This document shows, piece after piece, positions 44,543-59,500 of a stretch of DNA of 64,000 nt. A program made the translations under genes and the position numbers. Position 1 is the stretch's first letter; every line of letters begins with the position of its first letter. Source of the stretch: Dichotomocladium elegans (Eukaryota; Mucoromycota; Mucoromycetes; Mucorales; Lichtheimiaceae); NCBI GenBank assembly GCA_025716815.1, contig JAIXMN010000014.1, positions 558,001 to 622,000 on the forward strand, given 5' to 3'. The notes beneath the pieces are model-generated. The model was not told the origin of the DNA. It did not search any database and was given only the letters and a program-made list of their open reading frames with translations.

Positions 44543-46957
44543 TTACATTTCTTTTAGCTCCTTTTCGTATGTCAGCGTGATTTCTTTCCTCTTTAACTTC
44601 TGGGCCGCTGTCAGTAAACCCTATCATCTTCGTTAGCAGGTACGTCATTTTTTAGAGTACATGCGAGTCATACCATATCGGCTGTCCACAGATCTTTACA
44701 TAACCAGACACTGTGGATAATCTCAGCGCCATGCAGCCCTCCTTGTTTGGCCTGAGCCTGCAGGCATTCAAGGGCAAGTCTGCGAACTTGCTCGTTTGCG
44801 CACAGCGCATCCCAATCGTCGATCTCAATGCCATTGGAGGATGCAAGGTGGCGTAAAGGCTTCTCCAAGGGAACAACAAGTGCTACTGGGCGTGCGTATA
44901 AAGAGTCCACATGGACGCAGATATTCTCGACGATAAGGCACGATTTATAAACGCTCTCCACCTTTTCCAGAGCGATATACTCGCCGTGACTTAGTTTCAC
45001 CAGATTCTTCTTTCGGTCAATTATGCTCAATGTTCCAGTAGTATTCCACTCGCCAATGTCTCCGGTTTTGAGCCAGCCATCTTCAGTGATGGTCTCCTTT
45101 GTCATGGTTTCTTGTTTATAATAACCCGAAGTCACTGACGGGCCACGGATCCAAATTTCACCTTGGGGTTTGTCTTTGTTGGACGCAAGATAACCTAACT
45201 CAGGCACGTCTACGAGCTTTACTTCAACGCAGGGTACCGGGGAACCAGCCTCGCCTAGCGCCCATTGCTCAGGTGCCATTACTGCACACATACTATGAGT
45301 TGATAGATGTCAATTTAGTCTTCGTTCCTGTCAAGCATCCGTGAAGCATCCTGCTTACCCGCAGCTATGAATCAATCAATTCAGTTTAGTAATGAGGAAC
45401 TTCCACACAGAGAAATTAAAATTTACCTTTCTGTCATACCGTAGCCGCAAAGGATAGGGACCAATGAAAGCGTAAGGAATTCCTGTGTCTCGGTTGAAAG
45501 TGGCGCGCCGCCTGATAAAGCATAGCGCAACCGTCCACCCAATTGCTTCTTGACGGTTTTGAAGACGACGCGATCTAAAAACCCTGTCGGCAGACCTTTG
45601 TTTTTGAGATATCTCTTCATCTCAACAGCATGTTTAAAAACACGCTCGATACGAGGGCCACGTTCAGACACTTTGGCCAATATGGTTTTGCGGATGGTTT
45701 CCCAAACCTGCGGTACGCCTGTCATAATGGTAGGGCCAAATTCGAGAAGGTCACCATTACAGTTGCGCACAGAGGCATCAGTCAACGTTTTGATGGAACC
45801 GTAGCCAAGAGTGACACCTAGAAAAATGCAAAGATTTTCCACAAGAAACTCCAAAACGTGGGCCAGCGGTAAGTATGCCATCATGGTATCGTTCGCCTCC
45901 ACAAGGTGTTGAAGCATGCGACAGACACCGGCGACTATTCCAGGTCACTCCTCAAGTCAATATCAGGGAGAATACAACCCCATCAGCGCCAGTTTACTCA
46001 CCGCCGGCTACCACATTGCCGTGGGTCAAGATGACACCCTTTGGGTTCCCAGTACTACCACTGGTGTACATTATGCAGGAAATATCATTGCCAGAGGGCC
46101 TGACCACTTCAACAGGGTTGGCCTTGCCGACGACTAACAGTTCGTCGTAGGGGATGACGTGGTTGATTCGTTCAACCGACCGCAATCGCTCAACCACTTC
46201 AAGGTTTCCTTCACCACGGTAAATGATACGGGTTATAGAAGGGCAGTCTGGAAGGATCTTTTCAAGGATCGGCAGTTGTTCACCGTTGACAAAACATACA
46301 CCGCATTCGGTTTCCTTTATCGAATGCTTCAGACCATCTGCTCCCAGAGTATCATAAGCAGTGACGATTGATATGGACTGTGAGAAAGCGCCTAAATGGA
46401 ATATCATTCTTATCAGCCACTGCTGCCTGATTGCCGCCTATGACACGCTTACCATGTGCCATCAGTATCCATTCGACACTGATGTGGTCAGATAAATCAT
46501 CAATTTTCAATTCCAACTACTTGAACTTCTATCCCACCCCGTCCACAGTACTAATTCCCACTTGCCTTGTAGAAGCAAAGATATGGAGTTTGTCGCCTTT
46601 CCTCATGCCCAGTTTGCAAAGTCCAGCACCTACTGTCTTTGCAATGTCGAGGGCCTCACCGTATGTATAGTAGTGATACCCGCTCAGCTGGTAATATGTC
46701 CATGACTTGGTTTCGGGTTTACCATCGGTACCCTGCACTTGCTTCTGCTCATGGAATGTGTTTTCTAGCTTTCGGTACCCGAAACCGCGGCGTCCCTTGT
46801 ACGAAGTGGCAGCATATTGGAGAATGTCAAAGAGTGACACAACGTCCGCGGCTGGAAAGTGCATGAGCTCAGCAGGCGATAAGATTGATCGTCGTATGGG
46901 TGTTTCGCCTGATACATTCTCAGGGCCCACGTTAATGGAGTAGATTTGTTGCGGCAT
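44543..46957 (-). CDS. Long-chain acyl-CoA synthetase (Faa1 type)
   Basis: Activates long-chain fatty acids with ATP and CoA for lipid synthesis or oxidation. Seven exons on the minus strand (46957-46566, 46478-46453, 46391-46002, 45934-45427, 45364-45359, 45292-44674, 44620-44543) join in frame to 672 aa. Motifs: AMP-binding YTSGSTGNPKGVILTHGN; YGMTESCGM; DGWLKTGDIGEW; and RKKNLVKLSHGEYIALEKVE, the fatty acyl-CoA synthetase signature. Intron 1 has a consensus GC donor (AG|GCAAGT). Exon 2 is 26 nt (SVEWILMAHG). Exon 5 is a 6-nt microexon (CTGCGG) that supplies Cys-Gly of the TESCGM motif; it is flanked by ATAG and GTAAGC. No peroxisomal targeting tripeptide is seen at the C-terminus (KEM). 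Confidence 0.94.
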
Positions 46958-47463
46958 TGTGGGAGAGACAGGAAAGAGATAAAAAAGAGAGAAAGAGCGA
47001 TTGTGCGGTCTCTCACGCAAATGCGGAGGTGGTTAAAGAGGGCTGCAGTCGCAGAACAAAAGGAAAGCCCGATTTTCACATGCTTTTACCGTTGTTTGAC
47101 AAGCTCTCACTACCATCAGGTTACTTAAATCTTCTCGAAGTGGAGCTAACTATGGCATATCATCTCGAGGAGGAATTCAATGTCCAATATCCTCTGGTCT
47201 TCTGATCGAATGGTTGCCGGAATGTCACATGGATGTTACTTTATTTCCGAGAAAAAATCTGGAGAAAAAGATCAGTGATTCATGCCTTTGTGATTTATCT
47301 TGGTGAGCATTTCAAAATTTTCGTGACACCATCTTTACCAATTCTTTAGCTGTTTCCTCTTTTGAGAATGGCATGTCTCCGGCCAATGAAAATCGTTCTA
47401 AAATATCGCGAGGACCGCGTTGAGTAAGAAAGCGCGCACAGAGCTTCTCGGACCTTTTGCACA
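46958..47463. other. Shared divergent promoter region (acyl-CoA synthetase and Nse2)
   Basis: 506 bp between divergent start codons; no ORF of note. It should carry both promoters. Confidence 0.5.
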
Positions 47464-48688
47464 ATGACAGGAACTTCTTCCACCACTCGCAGGCAAACTG
47501 CAGACCGTGAAGCTGAGCTTAGCGAGACAGCCCAATCTATTCAGGAGCACCTGAAACAGTATAAATTGACAGTCTACGATGCCGCCCGATTTCCTGGCTT
47601 TGTAAGCGATGTCGATAGAATCAACTCATTTATACGAAAAGGCATTGGCCATTCTCTTGATGCTGCGATGGATCTAGAAAGTTTCCATAAAGACAAAGAG
47701 GAAAGTTAGTAGGAGTGAAAGAGAGTTATACCGGAAAGAAGCTGGAAACTTACGATAATTACTGGATTCTCGCTATTAGGTCAAAGAACTTTCCGACAAG
47801 GTGCCTTTCTTCATTGACTGCGAACACGATCTCATCACTCAAAAGGATATCTTCCTGAAGTTAGCCAGGCGGATACAAGGCGGCGAAGCCATTGTAAAGC
47901 GTTTTCTCTTGAGCGTGCTGAAATTGGTCGTATTGGATTTTGATCTGTTTCCATCTTTTAGTGTGATGTTGTTGACGCTTATGAGCAAGAATGGAAGCGT
48001 GAGAAGGCGAAATATCGAGCGATGTCAGACAAGAAAAAGTATCACACACACCCTCAGTTTGAGGATTATCGGATAACCCTGTGGGTGAGTTTGATATCGG
48101 CGGTGATGATAGTCGTCATGTTTGCTTTGAATGTGCTTTGACCACATATGTTAACACCGATCTCTCCAGAGTGTTAACCATCCAGATGAACCTTTACCGC
48201 CCTTTACGCCCGGCGATGAGAAGGACGATGAAGGCGATGATGATTTGGTTGTTGGGCCGATGAAGAGATCGCTTAAATGCCCTTTGACCCAAAAATGGCT
48301 GGAGAACCCGGTGACGAGGTAAATGGGACATGTGCTGACCGCCGCAGCTGGAGAAAGGGTGAAATTCTCAACGCATTATCTGACCTGTGCATTCGCACTT
48401 TGCACTACAGCAAACTCTGCCGGCACACATTTTCAAAGCGTGAGATATTCGCATTCATCAGCCGTAAAGGAGGCAGGACATCATGTCCTGTTCCTGGATG
48501 CGTAAAGATATTGGATCACGCTTCTTTTTATGAAGATACAATGGTGGAACGCATGGTAGCACGAGCAAGGGAAGAGGATTCCATCCATCAGTCCCAGACT
48601 AGCGTAAGAGGAAATGGCAGAGATGGGTTGACTGTGTTATTTGGTGACTATGCGCTAATTCATTTACTAGTTTTACGACGTTGAGTAA
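47464..48688 (+). CDS. nse2: SUMO E3 ligase Nse2/Mms21, subunit of the SMC5/6 complex
   Basis: Nse2 attaches SUMO to chromosome proteins and supports recombination repair. Six exons (47464-47704, 47787-47893, 47962-48084, 48170-48318, 48411-48603, 48671-48688) join in frame to 276 aa. The N-terminal two-thirds is helical and would bind the SMC5 arm. The SP-RING domain has the expected ligands Cys194, Cys210, His212, Cys232 and Cys237 (KCPLTQKWLENPVTS, LCRHTFSK, CPVPGC), missing one canonical RING cysteine as is normal for SP-RINGs. An Asp-rich stretch precedes it. The exon 1/2 join (acceptor CAAAG at 47786) is the least certain. The six-codon last exon gives the end FYDVE. Confidence 0.9.
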
Positions 48689-49079
48689 AATACTTGTACA
48701 AATACACTTTTCTGCTTTTATGCCTCAACCTGTAGATCATTATTCACAAGAAACGAGGGCTGGATCAGCCCGGAAGAACTGAGCACATACATTGTCAAGT
48801 GAAAAATTCATAACAGGTGTACACATAATCTCTGGCAGAAAGTCGGGCATCGTTACCGGAAAGCAACTTCACTGTAGCGGTACATTGGTGTTCTGTCATG
48901 AAAATGTGGCACCAATAGAATGTTCCTATACTAGGATGCAATTTAACTGAGAGCCATCAAAGTGACGAAGGGTACCACGCGCTACAATGTCTTTGAGAAT
49001 AAATTTCGTATTCAAGGTAAAATAAAGTCGCACGAAATACAAAGTTATCGTACTGGTAGGTAAAGGATTTCATTAGACA

Positions 49080-49990
49080 ACCGAAAATCCCTTGACTTAA
49101 CACCCCGGGCCCCAGCACCAAAGTCTATCCAGATGGACTATCTGGAATACCTGCAATCTATCCACTATCAGAGAATGATCTTTCATGCCTTTGTACTTGT
49201 TTATATCCTCTACTGTAGCCTTAAGAATTCTGAGATAATGTCTAATTGCATATCTTTGCATGCAACGTCGGATTGCTCCGCTCTCTTTCTTTTCTTGATT
49301 GGTGGCTCTTTGAGCCTTCAGCTATATTGAATCATACACATTGCCGAGATTGCTCCCAAAGTAGTTTATATCTTTGCTTTTGACTTTGGGATCGTAAACC
49401 ACTACATAGGTCCTTTAGTTGGACCATGCCATGCTTCATTTCATGTTCATATGGGACTCAGACTCATCAAGAAAAACCCGGGGGGGGGTAGTTTCTAAGG
49501 TCAACATCAATCATGGCTCGGCGGTATTCCTTGGGTTCGTCATATCACTATTCCTGCATACAGACTGAAATCGATAGTCGTCTTGAATATTTAAGTCACT
49601 TAGTTTATGTGAGCATTTGCTCCATCAGTTGTCCGAGATAGTGGATGGGTTCTCAATGAGGCATCATAAGATATTATCCATGAAGAACACATGGATAGCT
49701 CCCTGATTTTCTTTGTTTCTAAAAGTGCAGTCAGATTCGTTTTCATACTGCAAAATCCTTTGCTGCGCCAAATGAACATGTATTTCTCGATGCTTGGAAG
49801 CGGGTGATGTATTCAAACATTAGTTTGAAACGTCTGACCTTAGTATGGTCAGCCAAAGTTGTTTAGCTGCGTAAAACCTATCCTGAATTCGTCAGGATGC
49901 CAGTATCCTTTCGCATAGGGATATGCATAGCAACAAATCCAGACCGGTCATTGTAAGATAAACTACGCAGGTATTCTGCGAAGGAACAAA
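49080..49990 (-). pseudogene. Decayed Tc1/mariner-type transposase (copy 2)
   Basis: Minus-strand relic related to copy 1. Nucleotide similarity is visible by eye along most of the copy: the N-terminal block around 49908-49932, the DDE block reading VFLDESESHMNM then SMAWS around 49410-49450, the segment shared with copy 1 around 49240-49300 (AATCAAGAAAAGAAAGAG), and a segment reading HYLRILKATVEDINKYKGMK around 49175-49235, corresponding to the region before the second catalytic Asp. Many stops and frameshifts. The order of blocks is the same as in copy 1. Confidence 0.8.
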
Positions 49991-50528
49991 GTACGTCTCG
50001 TCATCAGTGACATTGTTATCAACAACGTGGCCCTGTCTACCTTAAAGAAATCGATTGTTAATTTCGGCATAACGTGCTTTTGTAGAATTAAACCGCCTTG
50101 TGCAAGGACTATGATATCTAACACGCCGCTCTGAGATATTGCATACTTTGATCATTTGAAATATTCAGTTTCCGGCCATTGACGGCAACATATGTTATAA
50201 AGGCGCATTGTCTTGTTCGTTCTCGTGTCTTTGGGATACTTTGAACCCTCACCCCCCGGTGCTGTGTGGGTGAATATCTTTAAGAGCTCTATGAAGAATA
50301 TACGTATATCTCAAATATCCAAAGTTGCCTGTTAAGGTAAAAAAGACTCGCATTGAGAGAAGGGGTAGGGATAAGCCGCAAGGCTTTGTTAAACTCCAGG
50401 ACCGCATACAATACGACTGGGCCCGGGCGCTTAGTGTTGTTTTATGTCCAAGTGTACAATAATAATAAAAAGGGCCATGTCATCACGGGACAGCAACGAG
50501 CTGGAGAGCGAATAAACCGTCAGTCACC

Positions 50529-51079
50529 TCATAGATCCTCTAGTCCAGCATCCAAATCATTGAGCTCGGCTTTAAGGGCTTTTATCTTTTCCACAAGCTC
50601 CGCGTTTTTCTTATCCCAGGCTTGTACTTCTTGTTTGAGCTTTATAGCTCTTTTTTCCGATTGTTCAGCACGCAGCTCGGCATCCCTCTGGCTAGAACAA
50701 AAGAAAAGCAAAATGTTAGAGTTGCAGGGGGGCGGCTAAATACAACATCGTACTCTTGTGCTGCTTTCTTCCCCGCATTCCTCCTCAATAACTCACTTTT
50801 GCGACATTTCCTTATACTTTATCATGGTAGTTTCAAATAACTCGTCCAGCAATTTGACGCGCTCCATAAGCACCGACAACTCTTCGTCCTTTTTGTCGCT
50901 TTCACGTTCAAGGTCTTCTGCTTTTATCCTGGCGGCTTCGGCACGGGTGCGGGACTTTTCAACTGCGGCTTTGGCAGAAGCGAACCTCTATGGGTGGGTA
51001 GGTGTTAATGAACTCACTAGGTGGATGGACTAGAAATAACAGGAGCGGCGACGACACAGACCTCCTTTATTTTTTCCAT
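50529..51079 (-). CDS. tpm1: Short fungal tropomyosin
   Basis: Actin-filament coiled-coil protein that stabilises formin-made cables. Three exons on the minus strand (51079-51062, 50987-50797, 50691-50529) give 123 aa. The first exon codes only MEKIKE, which fits the Met-Glu/Asp-Lys start of tropomyosins. The whole chain is a heptad-repeat helix without Pro or Gly before the C-terminus, and ends in DAGLEDL, the family's LEDL tail (fission yeast Cdc8 ends with HQALEDL). Fungal tropomyosins are usually about 161 aa, so this one is about 40 residues short, as if a block had been lost or an exon missed in one of the introns (74 and 105 nt, both too short to hold it). The donor after exon 1 (GTCTGT) is weak. 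Confidence 0.78.
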
Positions 51080-51899
51080 TGTAATATTTTGTATATCGAG
51101 ACGAGAAAGAAAAAGGAAAATGAAATAGGAATCGAGAGTGAGAGACTGGGAACATCCTTCAAAGCCGGTGTTTCAAACAGTATGTGTGGCTCAGAGGCTT
51201 GTGTGTGTGTGTGTCACTTCTTGTCAGCCAATTTGGTTGCGGTATAATATGCTAGGTACAGCGAGATTTAACGATCCATCTTGTGCTGCCGACATCCTCA
51301 ACACGCCGCACCACTAAGACGAAAATTGTATCATGCATGAATTCTCTTGGCCGTTGTACCACCCGAACTGGGCTTTGTCTTGAGATACTTCAAGCCTATA
51401 AATAAATGCACGGTGAAGTCCTGTCTCGCCTTTTTTTTTCTTTGTATACCGTACTTGCTGCTCAACGTAGCAAACGAAACCAGCTGATAAACTGGTCGCA
51501 TCTTCAATGAGTGGACCAGTCCTGACGAGCATGGCCACAAAAAGAGTTACATAGTCTCACTTTCGCATCTGGACAGGAACAGTATTGTAGATGTCCTTTG
51601 GTTCCAGTAATTGTATTGGACTCGTCAATGCACTTAGACACAATGGTAAAAACACTAGAGCACCCATAACAATTGGAATTGTAGAAAGCATGAAATATTA
51701 GTTAAAAGTAAGGATATACTGTCATCGCATGGATCCGTGCATTGCCTATTACCAGATAAGGGGGACCATAAAAGATATCTTTATCCACCGCGTTTATTGC
51801 AGCCGAGAGAAGCTAGGACGATTATGTTCTGTTGCATTTCTTTTGTTTGTGTGTTCATGAGGATATGTAAATCATATGCATCAAGGAAAACGCGATTTC

Positions 51900-52290
51900 A
51901 ACTATACAGACTTATGAAGCAACATTGGGGTTTGGTACTCCACTTCCTGCGTATAGGCTGAAATCGAGCTTGCGTGATGAATAGCTGCACTCGCTTTCCA
52001 TATAATGGGTGTATTCTCATCAGCGCGCTCTAAAATAGCATTTTTCTGCTCTTCATTGAGAATAAGTGAGCAATCCCTGATGATCCTTTGTTAGTAAGGC
52101 GGCCAGGATCTTTTCCATGGTGTTATACGCAACATTGTGCTGCAGTCAGCTTGAAGGCTGCCACCTTATTCGATTAGTGTAGGTTATGTAACTGCCCATA
52201 AGACTACTTTTTCATCTGAATGCCTGTGACCTTTCGCTTAGATATATGCGTAGAAGCAAGTCCAGAGTTACGCATGCAGAATAGGCTAAG
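51900..52290 (-). pseudogene. Decayed Tc1/mariner-type transposase (copy 3, N-terminal part)
   Basis: Minus-strand relic. The stretch at 52070-52020 (ATTCTCAATGAAGAGCA, then GATGAGAAT) is nearly identical to copy 1 around 19621-19672. Around 52231-52250 and 51929-51967 it matches copies 1 and 2. Only the part before the DDE domain is present; stops and indels are frequent. Confidence 0.75.
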
Positions 52291-52834
52291 CGGAAACAAG
52301 CTCATTGGATATACCTACTCCCTTACCGAGGGGATAGTTCCGTCATAGCTATGATCCATAAAAAATCAGGCTTTTGTCGGCTAATAATCTTTTCGGTATA
52401 GCGGGCTTATTGCGCGAAACCAAGAAGTTGGACAAGATTGGAAAGTAAGAACATAGAAATACGCCACTGTATGGAAATGGATAATTAATTCCTATTTATC
52501 AACCGGTATGGCCGATCCATACAGATGGGGAGATTGGCCCCTATAAGTAAAGGTTCTATAGAAGAGTATCATATATTGTCCATACGCAGAGGGAGGAAGC
52601 GTGCCTCTTCCCCAGCGCGTAGTCCCCATCGGACTGATGAGTCCCGGCTGCAGAAAAACAATCCACTGATTAGGATTGTGACACATCCGCCCCACCCCGC
52701 CCTGATCTTAGATGCTTTCAATTACCGCGGAAGATTTTGAGCTGCGTGTGCGCCCCCTTCCCCCTTTTGCGGCTGACCCATCTTTCTCTTTTATTTTCTC
52801 ACCCTTCTTTTAAATCTTACTCACGTTCACAACG
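52291..52834. other. Spacer and promoter of the D2HGDH gene
   Basis: About 0.54 kb. Pyrimidine-rich stretch (CTTTCTCTTTTATTTTCTC) at 52781-52800 just upstream of the ATG at 52835. No ORF of note. Confidence 0.5.
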
Positions 52835-55289
<2,455 letters not shown>

Positions 55290-56586
55290 TAGATATTTCC
55301 CACATAAAACAAAATGCATCTCCCCATTTAAAGACCGTTGCGGTTGTTTGCAGTTGTAGTATCCTATAATGTTCTTCATCGTTACAAAAAAAAGGAAAGA
55401 ACCAACACCAAGACGAACCTAGCTGCTTCCCAGGCCGACTTTTTTTTTTATTTGGCATGATTACATATATTTGCGGCGATGGGATGTATTATTTGCGTGC
55501 TTCATGTACTGTAAATGTGATATTCGCATAACCGTCCTGGATCATGTGCGCCGCCAGACCCGATCGGTTTTGTGAAATGCAATAATAATAATAAAAAAAG
55601 ATCTCACCAAGACTATCTTATCGACATGATGGCAAAAAAGGGGGAGGGGCATTGGTTTGTGGGTGCGTCGGGTTTTCCTCTCTGTCTCCCTCCCTTCTCT
55701 TCTCTCTCTCTCTTTCTGGTCCAATCCGATGGACCGTTTCGTTATCTGCGGGTATAGAAATCAAGAGAGGGGGAGGTTAGATCGAAGCGTGTGCCTATGA
55801 GGAATGGACAGCAAGATCCAGATCAGGGGGTGTGTGAAGAGTAGTGTGCGATGGGGCAACATGGACATGAAGAGGGGGGTAGGTCGGAGGGGCGAAAACA
55901 AGAAAGGTCAATGGAGAGTGGCGTATCTTACTGTATTTATACAATACGGTTCTTTGCAGGACACTGGTCTTATTCGCAATGTTCGACACGATGTTATTAA
56001 CTTGATCTGCGTGCAACACAGTTTGTGGAACGGCTTGTTCCACTGGTTGAGCATTTGGTAACACGTTAAAAATAGGTACTGTTGAATCCCTTATTCCACA
56101 ACTTCTTGTAGCTTCCCTTTCTATTAAACGCTTCACTGCCCTTCCATTCCTTTTCGTACATCTTTTGTTGCAGGTAAACCGAGAACGTTGTGTGCGAGTC
56201 CGTCGATAAAACCGTCTTTACATTCTGGGCAAGGAAGAAAGAAGACAGCTAACAGGGCCCCCCTTCCTTCGTTATACTACACAACCGGCATCCCTTACTG
56301 CTCTTCTTTCTGATAGAGTCCCTTTATTCCCCTTTCTCGTTGGACAGCAGCTACCTTTGTCATTTCCTCAGCCTCCCGTCGATCCAATCTTCTAGTTCCT
56401 TTTTTCAATCGCATATCCTACTAGGAGCAGAACGGGGGTCGGTTGCAGCTCGTTTTTTACCCTCTTTTGCCTCCTCTCCCTTCTTTTCTCTCTTTCTCTT
56501 CCTCGTACTTTTTATCGGTCGACCCATATCCCCACCCGACAAAGGCTCAATCCTTCTTATATATATATCTATTACATAAACGCTAG
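55290..56586. other. Spacer and promoter region before the chitin synthase gene
   Basis: About 1.3 kb. CT-rich and purine-rich stretches; TATATATATAT at 56559-56570, very near the ATG at 56587, may be a TATA element or leader repeat. Open frames on both strands look accidental. Confidence 0.45.
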
Positions 56587-59500
56587 ATGCCTGGTGGTGG
56601 CCATTACAATCCAGCAGTGGGTAGTGGAGGTAGCAGTGCTCCCGGTGCCACAAACCCCACTGCCTATTCCACCTCGGCCGCTGTACAATCACACCGTTCA
56701 CAACAACAGCCTTACTACTATTCACAGCATCCTTCCTCCGGCCCGAACGCGATCGGCCGGAGACCCACCGTACTCGGTCGTGCACCCACCCGTCGGATTG
56801 CGCCCGGAGCAAACAGTATTTCCAATGCAGGTCATAATATACAGCGAGGACGCACCCTGATCCGCCCGGATCGATACCAGGAACCGGCTCCGCTGCTTAC
56901 TGGTAAGCCTACCGCCAGCCAGAGTTGGTTTGATCCCTGGGTGTTGTTTTCACGGATCGTGACATTCTGGGCCTTTACACCGATGCTCAAGGCCGCTGGT
57001 AAGGGCGAACCGGGCATGCAACAGGCCTGGAGGGAAAAGATGGCCTTGTGCTTTATTATTGTCTGCATGGGTGCGTTTGTGGCCTTTATTACAATTGGCC
57101 TGAGCTCGGTCATGTGCCCTCCCGAGCAGGCAAACAATTCCGCCAACTACGCGTCCTTCAACGACAGTACGACTAGAGGTAAAAAAAAAAAAAAACTTCC
57201 CCTTTCCAATATGAACATATCCAGTGACATTCTAAGTTGCAGGATCCTTGCTTGGAATCCTTGGCTGGCAGTTCAACGTTTCCCATTCAGAAGTTATAGC
57301 CAATGTCAATTTGTATGATCTCGCCCGCGTTCCTGGCACTGACATTACCAACTATTTCGTGCACGGCCAGTCCCTCCCATCCTGCACTAACATCGGCGAC
57401 AGCGTGGCCTCGCAATTCAAAGCTGTGACATATAATCCTTGCGATCCAGCCAATGGCCATCAGGGCTGTCCATTCGGCAAGCTATCCCAGTCGACGTTCA
57501 ATCAGCTCCGGATATTCAACTCATCGCGAATGGTTGGCTATGACTGGACGCAGCTCGCTGCGGCCAATCTAAGCAATTTTTTTGTCCTTGATGGCAACGT
57601 ACTTAACATGGATCCTTATATTGCTGCCCATCCCCATCCGATCCAGAACGATGAGCTCGATGCGACCATACGCAGCATTCTCCATTACTCGTTTGCGGAG
57701 GGTGGCCGTGACGGTACTAAGCAGTTCTTCCGCCGCCCGGAACTCCGGTCGTCCATCAATTGTCTCGTCGACAAATATCGCGCTGGCCACATTGACAAGA
57801 CAACGCCCGGCTGTTTTGCTGCATCATTGATCCTTTTCTTTGCGTTGGCGGTGGTGCTCGCGATCGTGTTTGCTCGGTTCTTCATGGCCCTGATTTTTGC
57901 CTGGTGTCTGTCCTGGAAGACTTCTCGCACTCCACCACCCGTGAAGCGAGAGCCAGGGATGGGATCCAGCCAGACTATGGAAATGGCCGACATCAAGCGC
58001 GTTCCTCGTCTGGACTCGAGCAATGCATTCGCAAGCTTTACGGCCGAGGTCGGCAACGATCTCTACACCGTCCTCCTGATCACTTGCTACTCGGAGAACC
58101 TTGAAGGCATCCGCGGCACTGTTGAGTCGTTATCGGCTACAGCATACCCCGACAGGCGGAAGCTCCTCTTCCTGATCGCAGACGGCATGATCACCGGCAG
58201 TGGTGAGAAGGTCTCAACCCCTGATGTCTGCCTTTCGTTGATCTCATTCGATACAAATAATCCGGAAATGAAGAACCCTGAACCCATGCCTTATATCGCT
58301 GTCGCTGATGGCGCCAAGCAGTTCAATCGGGCCAAGGTGTATGGCGGCCACTATGGTAAAGTTAGATTCTTCTTTATCGCACACCAGAATTCCCAGTTAA
58401 CGAGGGACTCGGCCGGGGGTGGTGATGGTGGTGGCTAGTATGCAAAGGACATAAAGTTCCCATGATTCTTGTTGTGAAGTGCGGTAATCCAGATGAAGAA
58501 GGCAAACCGAAGGCAGGGAATCGAGGAAAGCGGGATTCGCAGCTTATCTTGATGAACTTCTTCAGCCGTGTCACTTACAACGATCGCATGACGCCTTTGG
58601 ATTACGACTTATTTCGCAAAGTGCACTATCTAATGGGCGTCACACCTGATTATTTCGAGCTCGTGTTGATGGTATGTTATGAAAGAATGCCTACGCCTGT
58701 TTATGAATGGGTGGTCAAATCTTACCATCCAGTACGCATTAGGTCGATGCGGATACAAAGGTGTACAAGTCTTCTCTTCGACTACTCGTGAATTGTATGA
58801 TCAACGATAACCTCATTATGGGACTCTGTGGCGAAACCAAGATAGCCAATAAGCGAGCATCATGGGTATCCGCCATTCAGGTCTACGAATACTTCATTTC
58901 CCATCATCTTGCCAAGGGCTTCGAGTCTGTCTTTGGTGGCGTGACCTGCTTGCCGGGCTGCTTCTGCATGTATCGGTTAAAGGCGCGCAAGGGCGACGGG
59001 GACTGGGTCCCTATCATCACCAAACCTGAAATTGTTCAGGAGTACTCGCAGAACACGGTTGATACTCTTCATCAAAAGAACCTCTTGTTGCTCGGGGAAG
59101 ATCGTTTCCTTACAACGCTCATGCTCCGGAATTTTCCCTATCGCAAGATGGTGTTTACGCCGCACGCTGTAGGTCATCTTTTCTTGATCCCGCCCCCACT
59201 TTGCTAATCTTACACACATATCAGATCTGCAAAACGATCGTCCCTGATGAGTTCAGGGTACTCTTGTCCCAGCGTCGGCGGTGGATCAACTCGACCATCC
59301 ATAATCTTTTTGAGCTGGTGCTTGTCCGAAACTTGTGCGGCACATTTTGCTTCTCGATGCAGTTTGTGGTTATGATGGATCTGGTTGGCACGTTGACACT
59401 CCCGGTGGCCATTATCTTGACAATCGTGCTGGTTACGTCGATGGCACGGTCAAACATCACTAGTTTCACAACAGCAATTCCCCTGATCTTGCTCATCATT

